Source: an uncultured Flavobacteriales bacterium (lineage in GTDB: Bacteria; Bacteroidota; Bacteroidia; Flavobacteriales_G; Salibacteraceae). Taken from it: a stretch of DNA of 60,572 nucleotides. The translations under genes were made by a program, and so were the position numbers. How positions within the stretch are numbered: position 1 is the first letter of the stretch; each line of letters opens with the position of its first letter. The stretch spans positions 1-60,572 of the forward strand of contig CALSPD010000017.1 in the NCBI GenBank assembly GCA_943788145.1, read 5' to 3'. Below, in pieces: positions 54,207-60,572 of the stretch. Under the pieces are notes generated by a model. The model saw only the letters and a program-made list of their open reading frames with translations, was not told the DNA's origin and did not search any database.

Positions 54207-54908
54207 ATGAAAAAAATTCTCCCACTTCTTTTAGTATTGTGTTCAGCATTTGCCTTGGTCAGCTGTGATGATTGTCGAAAAATTGAATGTAATAATGGAG
54301 GGACTTGCTCCGAAGGTATTTGCGCTTGTCCTGAAGGATTCTCTGGTACATATTGCGATACGGAAGATCTATGTATTACACAGGAAGTTGAGTGCCTCAA
54401 TGATGGTGAATGTTTAGGTGGGGAGTGTGATTGCAAGACTTTCTACTATGGTGAAAGCTGTGCAGATTATTGTGTGTATGGTACTTATGCTGATGGAAAT
54501 TGTAATTGTAATGAGGGAATTGAAGGTGAGAATTGCGATATTTTCAGTCGTGAAAAGTTTCTCGGAACTTATACGTTCACTTCAAGTTTTTCTACTCAAG
54601 TGCAGACTTCAGTAATCGCTAATGGCGAATTTCAAAACGGAGATATTACCAAAGTTGAAATGACGAATCTTTCTTCAGTTAGCGACACAGATGGTTATGC
54701 TAAAATCGAGGGCAACCAGATTTCATTTCCTAACCAACAAGTAAAAGGTCAGGGAAATGTGAAATATCAAATGACCACTGTTACTCCAGGCACATGGGAA
54801 GATAATGGCACAAACATCACTTTCACCATCGTGGTGACTAGGCTGGCTAACATACAAGGTGCAACGGTGCAACAAGGAACTTACGTCTATAAGCGACCCT
54901 CGTTCTAA
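54207..54908 (+). CDS. EGF-like lipoprotein, copy 1
   Basis: The 233-aa product has a lipobox (LVSC, Cys20) and then three EGF-like modules (about 22-115): IECNNGGTCSEGICACPEGF, VECLNDGECLGGECDCKTFY, CVYGTYADGNCNCNEGI. A C-terminal beta-rich domain of about 110 residues (KFLGTYTFTSSFST to YVYKRPSF) is shared with the genes at 55037 and 56499. EGF modules in bacteria serve in surface adhesion or protein contacts, and the lipid anchor places it on the envelope. A terminator follows. Confidence 0.8.
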   Translation: MKKILPLLLVLCSAFALVSCDDCRKIECNNGGTCSEGICACPEGFSGTYCDTEDLCITQEVECLNDGECLGGECDCKTFYYGESCADYCVYGTYADGNCNCNEGIEGENCDIFSREKFLGTYTFTSSFSTQVQTSVIANGEFQNGDITKVEMTNLSSVSDTDGYAKIEGNQISFPNQQVKGQGNVKYQMTTVTPGTWEDNGTNITFTIVVTRLANIQGATVQQGTYVYKRPSF

Positions 54909-54934
54909 TTCAGTCTTACAACAATTTATAAATG

Positions 54935-54961
54935 AGCCTCGAAATATTTCGGGGCTTTTTT
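54935..54961 (+). terminator. Rho-independent terminator after EGF lipoprotein 1
   Basis: AGCCTCGAA (54935-54943) pairs with TTCGGGGCT (54948-54956, one G-T pair) around loop ATAT, followed by six T (54956-54961). Confidence 0.85.
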
Positions 54962-54984
54962 AGTAGATTTTTTTCCATGAAATA

Positions 54985-55013
54985 TTTGACTTTAAGAGAA
55001 TCCGTTACTTTTG
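54985..55013 (+). promoter_or_regulatory. Strong Bacteroidota-type promoter of EGF lipoprotein 2
   Basis: TTTG (54985-54988) and TACTTTTG (55006-55013) are 17 bases apart and both match consensus exactly. The start point would be near 55020, giving a leader of about 17 bases. Confidence 0.75.
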
Positions 55014-55036
55014 CCGTCCTAATAAATAATCTACTT

Positions 55037-55609
55037 ATGAAAAAAATCAATCTATTGATGGTAGCTCTTATCGGAGCTATGACGATTACTCTTACTTCTT
55101 GTGATGAGTGTAAGGATGTAACATGCGATAACGGAGGAACTTGTGCTGAAGGCGTTTGCGAATGTCCAGCTGACTACTACGGTGATGCTTGTGAAACAAA
55201 ATGTGTTAACGGTACATACTCTGATGGAGCTTGTGGTTGTGACGCTGGATACGAAGGTGATGGTTGCGAAACTGAATCTCGTGCAGTTATGATCGGTACT
55301 TACTTAGGAAGCGATGCTTGTTCTTCAACTGGTGCTACTTCTTCTTACACTTCAACTGTTGCTGCTGCTTCTGCTAGCGCTGACGGTGTATTAATTACTG
55401 GTCTTTGGGATCGTTTTTTCATTAACAACATAACTGGAACAGTTGATGGTGACAAAATCACTATCGCTACTCAAGAGCCAGACAGCGATGGTTACACTAT
55501 CTCTGGAACAGGTACTTATGCTGATGGTGTTATCTCATGGAGCTATACTGTTACTGAAACTACTTCAAGCACTGTTGATCAGTGCACAATGAATGCTACT
55601 AAGCAATAA
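55037..55609 (+). CDS. EGF-like lipoprotein, copy 2 (probably highly expressed)
   Basis: Start at 55037, since the earlier ATG at 54932 lies upstream of the promoter. The 190-aa product has a lipobox (LTSC, Cys22), two EGF-like modules (about 25-53 and 56-78; DNGGTCAEGVCECPADYYGD, CVNGTYSDGACGCDAGY) and the shared C-terminal beta domain starting IGTYLGSDAC. Codon choice is strongly biased (GCT, ACT, TCT, GGT dominate), and it has its own consensus promoter and strong terminator. These suggest a high-level single-gene transcript. Confidence 0.82.
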   Translation: MKKINLLMVALIGAMTITLTSCDECKDVTCDNGGTCAEGVCECPADYYGDACETKCVNGTYSDGACGCDAGYEGDGCETESRAVMIGTYLGSDACSSTGATSSYTSTVAAASASADGVLITGLWDRFFINNITGTVDGDKITIATQEPDSDGYTISGTGTYADGVISWSYTVTETTSSTVDQCTMNATKQ

Positions 55610-55630
55610 TCGTAAGTTTAAATAACTGGA

Positions 55631-55660
55631 AAAGCCTCGCTAATGCGAGGCTTTTTTTTT
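55631..55660 (+). terminator. Rho-independent terminator after EGF lipoprotein 2
   Basis: A perfect 10-base stem AAAGCCTCGC (55631-55640) and GCGAGGCTTT (55645-55654) with loop TAAT runs into nine T (55652-55660). Confidence 0.93.
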
Positions 55661-55897
55661 GCCTATACTTTCTCATCATCTTTTGGTAAACCAATTGGCA
55701 TATGCGCCTCTCTACATAATTAATCAATGAAGAATGTACTTAACTCGTTCGCATTCCGGCATGCCTGCCGATAAACACTGCTTGCATTTGAATTAGGACT
55801 AGCCTATTGTTAATAACACCTTGCCACCAACAAGGCTGAGTTTTTATCAATAATCAAGAGGATCAATAATTTGCAATCCAACCAAAGAATTGGGCAC
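55661..55897. other. Intergenic region without a gene
   Basis: No convincing coding frame is present. A small stem CGGCA-TGCC-TGCCG lies at about 55756-55769, and CCTTG/CAAGG around 55822-55838 is followed by five T, which could be a weak terminator. The region separates two convergent terminators. Confidence 0.5.
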
Positions 55898-55929
55898 AAA
55901 AAAAAGGGCCACATTAAAATGCAACCCTT
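55898..55929 (-). terminator. Rho-independent terminator of the AGKMSGE lipoprotein gene
   Basis: On the minus strand AAGGGTTGCATT and the facing AATGTGGCCCTT (55929-55904) form a 12-base stem with three G-T pairs and a two-base loop (folding as a 10-base stem with a larger loop in practice), followed by eight T. Confidence 0.8.
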
Positions 55930-55952
55930 TAACTTTTTAGAATCTAAGTGAA

Positions 55953-56330
55953 TTACTTAGCTCCCATTTTAGCTTTCTTGGCTTCGCCTTTAGCTTCAGT
56001 TGCAGCTTTCTCACCGCTCATTTTACCAGCTTTAGCATCAGCAGCCTCAGTAGAAGCTTCTCCGCTCATTTTGCCAGCTTTCTTCTCAGCAGCAGTTTTA
56101 ACTTCTTCTTCAGCATCTTTTGCAGGAGATTCAGCTTCTTCAACTTCGTCAGCTTCTTCAACTTCGTCAGCTACTTCTTTAGCAACTTCTTCGCCTTCTA
56201 CTTTATCAGCAGCTTCAACAGTAGATTCAACTGGTGCTTCTTCTTCGTGAGACTCTTCAGCTCCACCACAAGAGGTAAGAACTACAGCAGCAACGATAAA
56301 CATTGCAGCAAATTTTGATACTTTTTTCAT
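55953..56330 (-). CDS. Ala/Glu/Lys-rich lipoprotein with AGKMSGE repeats
   Basis: Start at 56330 gives the signal MKKVSKFAAMFIVAAVVLTSC (lipidated Cys21); an upstream ATG at 56396 is less likely. The 125-aa product is low-complexity: an acidic block (VEEADEVEEAESPA) and a basic C-terminal block containing AGKMSGE twice and a KAKMGAK end. It is probably disordered or helical. Codon use is strongly biased, suggesting high expression. No domain is recognised. Single-gene unit with its own promoter and terminator. Confidence 0.75.
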   Translation of the reverse strand: MKKVSKFAAMFIVAAVVLTSCGGAEESHEEEAPVESTVEAADKVEGEEVAKEVADEVEEADEVEEAESPAKDAEEEVKTAAEKKAGKMSGEASTEAADAKAGKMSGEKAATEAKGEAKKAKMGAK

Positions 56331-56355
56331 TTCGATGGAATTTTCAATTTGGCCG

Positions 56356-56386
56356 CAAAGTAAAGTATAATTATGCAATCTTTCAA
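56356..56386 (-). promoter_or_regulatory. Candidate promoter of the AGKMSGE lipoprotein
   Basis: On the minus strand TTG (56386-56384) is followed after 20 bases by TTACTTTG (56363-56356), a near match to TAnnTTTG, 25 bases before the ATG. Confidence 0.45.
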
Positions 56387-56498
56387 TACTGAACAACCTA
56401 GTCTTCGCTGAATGCGTCTATGTTGCCGTTGATTTTTATTCCTGACAAGTCGAGAATGTGAATTTCCTATATTTACCGCTCAATATTTCCATTGAATT

Positions 56499-57149
56499 AT
56501 GACTAAAAAGCTACTTTTTCTTTTCGCGCTAATTACAGCGACCTTTTCATTTACTTCTTGCGACCAGTGTTTAGGTCCCTTAGGCAAGGAAAAGTTAGAA
56601 TGTTCAAATGGAGGCACATGTAATGATGGAGCTTGCGATTGCCTCAAAGGTTATTTCGGCAATACATGTGACTCGAGTGATGTCTGCGAATTACGCGATG
56701 TGATTTGTGAAAAAGGTAATTGTGATGAAGGGATTTGTTATTGCGATGCTGGATATGAAGGCGAAACGTGCAATACTGAAACGCGTAGAAAATTCATTGG
56801 CATATACAATGTAACTGAAAGCTGTTTAGACTTAGATACAACTTGGGGCTATAACATTACAATTGAAGAAAACTTCTTGAATGGTGCCAATATGTACATA
56901 TACAACTTGTTCAACTATTCGCATTTTCCGATTAATGGCTATTTCTCCAAAATTGAAGCGACCGGCACACCTGGAACGAATGATTTTACCATTTTCAGCC
57001 AAAAGCCTGACGGAGGCGAAAAAAGCATAGTGGGTACAGGTTCCATCAATGTGGTTGAAGGCGTTGGAACTACCATCCACATTGATTATACCACAACGAA
57101 TGGAAACAAAACCTATGGTTGTTCTCTAGAAGGCCAATTGATCCAATAA
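56499..57149 (+). CDS. EGF-like lipoprotein, copy 3
   Basis: The 216-aa product has a lipobox (FTSC, Cys21), two or three EGF-like modules (about 24-92; ECSNGGTCNDGACDCLKGYF, CEKGNCDEGICYCDAGYEG) and the C-terminal beta domain starting KFIGIYNVTESC, with paired cysteines (TESC ... YGCS). It is the third paralogue in 3 kb. The lipid kinase gene starts 8 bases after its stop, so it may be in that transcript. Confidence 0.8.
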   Translation: MTKKLLFLFALITATFSFTSCDQCLGPLGKEKLECSNGGTCNDGACDCLKGYFGNTCDSSDVCELRDVICEKGNCDEGICYCDAGYEGETCNTETRRKFIGIYNVTESCLDLDTTWGYNITIEENFLNGANMYIYNLFNYSHFPINGYFSKIEATGTPGTNDFTIFSQKPDGGEKSIVGTGSINVVEGVGTTIHIDYTTTNGNKTYGCSLEGQLIQ

Positions 57150-57157
57150 AACAAACG

Positions 57158-58036
57158 ATGAATATTGATAAAAGGGCCGACTGTGGCCCTTTTCTATTTA
57201 TAACTAACCCGAAATCAGGTATTGGTGCCTTTGATGAATTCAAGAAATCCATAGCCCGCTTCTCGAATCGGCCAGATATTAAAGTTGTAGAGAGCAAATC
57301 AGAGCAACACACTGAAAGTTTGTGTAAATCTGCGGTTTCGGATGGCTATCGCTCTATCGTTGCTGTTGGAGGTGACGGAACAGTGCATTCCATTGGTGCT
57401 CAGCTCATCAACAAGGATATTTCGTTTGGTATTATTCCGACTGGGTCAGGAAACGGAATCGCACGACATTTGGGTATATCCCAACATATCCCAACAGCGA
57501 TAAAACAAATATTAAGCAGTAAAAGTCGCTTAATTGACACCCTTCTAGTTAATGAACATCCGGCTATCGGTTTTTGCGGTGTTGGATTTGATGGTTATGT
57601 GGCAAAGCTTTTCGATATTTCTGGTAAACGTGGATTTCGAAACTATATTAACCTATCATACAAGGCTTATCGATCATATCAAGACAGGCGTTATCTGATT
57701 GACGGAATCGAGCTAAAAGCATTTAGCGTAATCATCGCGAACATTAATCAGTTTGGAAATGACGCATTCATTAATGCACATGCGATAGATGATGATGGGA
57801 AATTCGAAGTCATAACCATCAATCGACCACCATTCCACGCTGCGCCCTCGGTGGCCTCAAGACTGTTCCTAAAAACCTTCCACGAATCGCGTTTTGTGAC
57901 TCGAACGAGTAAAAGTTACCTTGAAATCGATAATCTGGAGTTGGCAAGTATCCAAATCGATGGAGAAACGTTGGAACCCATTCAAAAATTGAAAATTAAT
58001 ATTGTACCCAAATCACTAAATGTTTTGGTCTCATGA
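57158..58036 (+). CDS. YegS/DgkB-type lipid kinase
   Basis: Start at 57158 follows the previous stop by 8 bases; an ATG at 57119 overlaps the EGF gene. The 292-aa protein has FLFITNPKSGIGAFDEFKK, the catalytic-loop GGDGTVHSIG (71-80) and IIPTGSGNGIARHLG (92-106). The C-terminal domain has CGVGFDGYVAKLFD and IQIDGETLEP. It phosphorylates diacylglycerol or a related lipid with ATP. The stop overlaps the next gene's ATG (ATGA). Confidence 0.9.
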   Translation: MNIDKRADCGPFLFITNPKSGIGAFDEFKKSIARFSNRPDIKVVESKSEQHTESLCKSAVSDGYRSIVAVGGDGTVHSIGAQLINKDISFGIIPTGSGNGIARHLGISQHIPTAIKQILSSKSRLIDTLLVNEHPAIGFCGVGFDGYVAKLFDISGKRGFRNYINLSYKAYRSYQDRRYLIDGIELKAFSVIIANINQFGNDAFINAHAIDDDGKFEVITINRPPFHAAPSVASRLFLKTFHESRFVTRTSKSYLEIDNLELASIQIDGETLEPIQKLKINIVPKSLNVLVS

Positions 58037-58377
58037 GTAATGCTAAAAGAAACAACTCCGGAGGGTTTATGTATTCCACCAATCCAAATTATCGACCCGA
58101 GCAGGACGAAGATGAAAATGTAACATTAAATCCTAAGGATCAGCTTCTCACCTTGCATCGAGAAACCAAAGGACGCGGTGGAAAAGCAGTTGTTGTGATT
58201 AAAGGTTTTGTTGGCGATAACGATGCCTTAAGTGAATTAGGTAAAAAACTAAAGGCTCACTGCGGAACTGGCGGCTCGGTTAAGGACGGTGAAATTATTA
58301 TTCAAGGTGATCAGCGACCTAAAGTTGAAAGCTTCCTTAAAAACGCCTCATACAGAATCAAATTAGTTGGAGGTTAA
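58033..58377 (+). CDS. Translation-initiation-factor-like protein YciH (SUI1 domain)
   Basis: The 114-aa protein has a basic/acidic N-terminal tail and a SUI1 fold (about 42-112): HRETKGRGGKAVVVIKGF, LGKKLKAHCGTGGSVKDGEI and KVESFLKNASYRIKLVGG. GKxVTxIxGF and CGxGGSVKDGxIxIQGD are the family hallmarks. Bacterial members bind the 30S subunit and may affect start selection. It overlaps the lipid kinase gene and converges on the sensor gene with a 4-base overlap. Confidence 0.92.
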   Translation: MSNAKRNNSGGFMYSTNPNYRPEQDEDENVTLNPKDQLLTLHRETKGRGGKAVVVIKGFVGDNDALSELGKKLKAHCGTGGSVKDGEIIIQGDQRPKVESFLKNASYRIKLVGG

Positions 58378-60572
58378 ATTCTAATTCCAATTAAAAGCAC
58401 GTCATCCACCTGTTCTAATTCACCTTTCCAGTTATTAAATGCCTTGAGCAAAATGGACTTTTGTTCCGGCATTTTCTCCATGGCATGTTGTAGCAAAAGT
58501 TGCTTTAATGATTTATACATGAACTTCTTGCCTTTAGGGCCTCCAAATTGATCAGCATAACCGTCAGTAAAATATAGAGGACATCTTCTTTATCAAGGTC
58601 AATCTCATGCTCCGTAAAAGGTTTCCTATTATGCACCAATCCTATAGGCTGTTTATCTCCTTTTATCTCATATAGCATCAACTCATCGATTTGCATCGTT
58701 GGGCTTCCCAATTGTGGTTTAACATGCTTCGATATAATCCAAATTGGATTATATGCCCCAGCCCATCTCAGCTTTGAGTTTTTAAAATCTATAACACAGA
58801 AGGAAATATCCATTCCATCTTTTACGATTTCCTGACTTCTTGCGAATGTTTCATCCACTAGTATTGATGTCATTCCCAGTATTCCAGCAGGAGAACCTAA
58901 GCTGAACTCCTTTACAGCTCGATTTAACGCGTTGTTACAAACCACACTAACCATTGCACCTGGCACACCGTGTCCGGTGCAGTCAGCTGCTGCAACTAGT
59001 ATTGTATCGGCCGTTTCTTCCAACCAATAAAAATCACCAGCCACAATGTCTTTTGGTAGATAAAGAACAAAGGAATCAGGTAGTAAACGGTCGAAGTGGG
59101 AATCAGGAGGTAAAATGGCCGTCTGCAATCTTTTAGCATAAGTCAATGAATCAAGTACTTCTTGGTGAACTTGCTCCAATTCTTGACGTTGCTGCAGAAT
59201 CTGTCTTGTTCGCTTTTTTATCTCGTAGCTTAAGTATGTTCTCAGCGAATTATGGTAGCGTTCCCGAACCCAAAGAGCAACTAATAACATTAAAAGGCCT
59301 AAAACGGCAACAGTTATTATGAACCCTGTTTTTTGCCATATCGGTGTTTCAATCCGGATATTGAAGGAAATTTCGCTTTCTGGATGTCCCTTTACACGAA
59401 CTTTGAACGCAAATGAGCCAGGTCCTATATTTGAATAATACGCGCCATTATCACCCTCTGCTGAATTCCATGTTGTTTCAAATCCGTCCAAAATGTATTC
59501 GTAGTTCATTTGAGCGTCAAGCGCATATGAAGGACTTATGAACTTCACTCGAAGTCTATGATTCCCTGTTTCAATGTTCTTGAGCTCGCGTTGTTCCAAT
59601 GATATTCCATCCAACTTGATGTCAGCTATTGAAAGCTCGAAGTAGTCTATCATCCGTTCTTTATGATTGAATAATCCTATAGATCGAATCTGTTGATTCG
59701 AAATGGTAACCAAGGAAGCGTCATACAATTGAAAATCCTTAGCTGAAATGTCCTGATCCTTAAATTCCCGTGTCAATTTAACTTTCCCAGCTTTGTTGAA
59801 CTCAATTACTTGAATGGTATTTACAGAAAACACGATTAACGAGCTGTCTGATATGGACCCAATGTTGAGTAAGAAATTTTCCAATCGTTGCTCATTATTG
59901 GCGAGTTCGATTTGTTCGTAAAGTCCGTTTTGGTTACAAAACAGGCCTTCACCTATTGTCGAGAAACAATCTACTTCATCCTTTCTAACCAGCGCATTAA
60001 TTCTATGATTAACAATATCCAAATCAGATATATGCACGTTCTCATTAGAGTCAATTTCCACCAATCCTCCGCCATCTAATCCCACAGAGATTCGACTAAA
60101 ACCTTCAGAAAATGCGAGGCTAATAACCCTATTTGATGGCAAGCCTGAACCAATATTATAAAGTCGGAATGCTTCCGTATTAAAATTAATAATGGCGAGT
60201 CCCGCTTCAGAAGCAATGGCTATTCTATCTTTAGAAGTTGCCATTTCATTAATCCGTATCGGATCCCAACTTCCTAAATCCATTGATCTAACAACGCTTT
60301 TCGATGCTAAATCAAACACTTTTACATTGCCTCGATCTGTAGCAATAATTAAACTGTTCTGTATCGGTCGCAAGATCCGAGCTTCTTCTCCAATTAGGTT
60401 TAAGTTTATTATCTCTTCAAGCAAGAGAGATTTCCTGTTGATCTTAAACAGATTAAATCCATCGGTGGACCAATAAGATCCCGCCAACTCGGTAAGCGAA
60501 TGGATTTGAGCATTTAGACCTAAATATCGAGGTGCCGCGGACGACATGATCGAAATACCTGATCCATATCCT
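58374..60572 (-). CDS. Two-component-propeller sensor with SpoIIE-type phosphatase (5' end beyond window), one apparent frameshift
   Basis: The frame is open to the right edge, so the N-terminus is missing. The visible part has beta-propeller-like blades, a Y_Y_Y domain (GNHRLRVKFISPSYA, MNYEYILDGF), a membrane helix (FIITVAVLGLLMLLVALWV), a coiled coil and a PP2C/SpoIIE domain (LPKDIVAGDFYW, AADCTGHGVPGAMVS, DGMDIS). Near 58575 one T is missing from a T run; adding it restores YIFTDGYADQFGGPKGK and a tail to TAA 58374-58376 (VDDVLLIGIRI). The paralogue at 37483-39573 has the matching MFTDGFPDQFGG and DDVCVIGVRF end, which proves the repaired frame. Confidence 0.87.

Noticed and set aside
54207..57149. 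Eukaryotic contamination because of EGF modules
   Set aside because: Lipoboxes, bacterial promoters and rho-independent terminators surround the genes, and neighbours are clearly Bacteroidota.
1..60572. CRISPR arrays, tRNA or rRNA genes, insertion sequences
   Set aside because: I found no regularly spaced direct repeats, no tRNA-like cloverleaf with a CCA end, no rRNA sequence and no transposase frame.

Overview
This 60.6 kb window is chromosomal DNA of a member of the Bacteroidota, most likely a flavobacterium-like marine or freshwater lineage. The evidence is a type IX secretion (T9SS) C-terminal sorting domain with SprB-type repeats (48.2-50.2 kb), a GldN-like protein, many Cys-lipobox lipoproteins, OmpA/thrombospondin-3 proteins, 7TMR-DISM/SpoIIE sensors, a fused alpha+beta E1 dehydrogenase, and promoters of the Bacteroidota type (TTTG, about 19 nt, TAnnTTTG). 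The lineage below phylum is inference. I see no rRNA, tRNA, CRISPR array or insertion sequence.

Layout. (1) 1-14.55 kb: one tightly overlapping minus-strand operon of at least 13 genes. It begins with Wzx- and Wzy-like membrane proteins, a GT2 and a GT87-like glycosyltransferase and a second flippase-like protein. It runs on into three methyltransferases, a CxxCH lipoprotein, three radical SAM enzymes (one SPASM, two with B12-binding-like N-termini) and a nucleotidyltransferase. It leaves the window at the left. (2) 14.6-20.4 kb: Wzz-like protein, lipoprotein, PnuC, a double OmpA protein, 3-hydroxybutyryl-CoA dehydrogenase and P5C dehydrogenase, closed by a clear terminator. (3) 20.6-26.4 kb: NfeD, a TPR protein, a sodium:solute symporter, a lipoprotein and a PlsC-like acyltransferase, all broken by single-base frameshifts. 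(4) 26.4-29.2 kb: AMP nucleosidase, a small unknown, an archaemetzincin-type lipoprotein coupled to a formylglycine-generating-enzyme-like protein. (5) 29.3-37.4 kb: a DnaE-type polymerase operon with an SPL/PA0069-type radical SAM protein, and a separate DinB. The two polymerase promoters share a perfect 15-base element. Between them lie a secreted protein, an ECF sigma factor and a putative anti-sigma factor. (6) 37.5-50.2 kb: DISM-SpoIIE phosphatase, duplicated GldN-like protein, YbaB, NTF2-like proteins, lipoprotein plus OmpA/TSP3 outer-membrane protein, NhaC and the T9SS protein. (7) 50.2-60.6 kb: NDH-2, a DUF4920 lipoprotein, the fused E1 dehydrogenase, three EGF-like lipoproteins around an AGKMSGE-repeat lipoprotein, a YegS-type lipid kinase, YciH/SUI1 and a propeller-SpoIIE sensor running off the right edge.

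Sequence quality. At least nine genes read correctly only if single-base insertions or deletions are repaired. These sit mainly at 0.7-2.4, 20.6-25.5, 50.5-51 and 58.6 kb. Repaired frames restore full family lengths and 4-8 base stop/start overlaps, so I treat them as sequencing or assembly errors and annotate whole genes.

Most interesting leads: the shared operator of the two translesion polymerases and their high G+C; a heptanucleotide-repeat insertion in the DnaE protein; the radical-SAM/B12/methyltransferase/glycan operon with a possible haem lipoprotein; the metzincin-FGE pair; the internally duplicated GldN-like protein; and the EGF-lipoprotein array.
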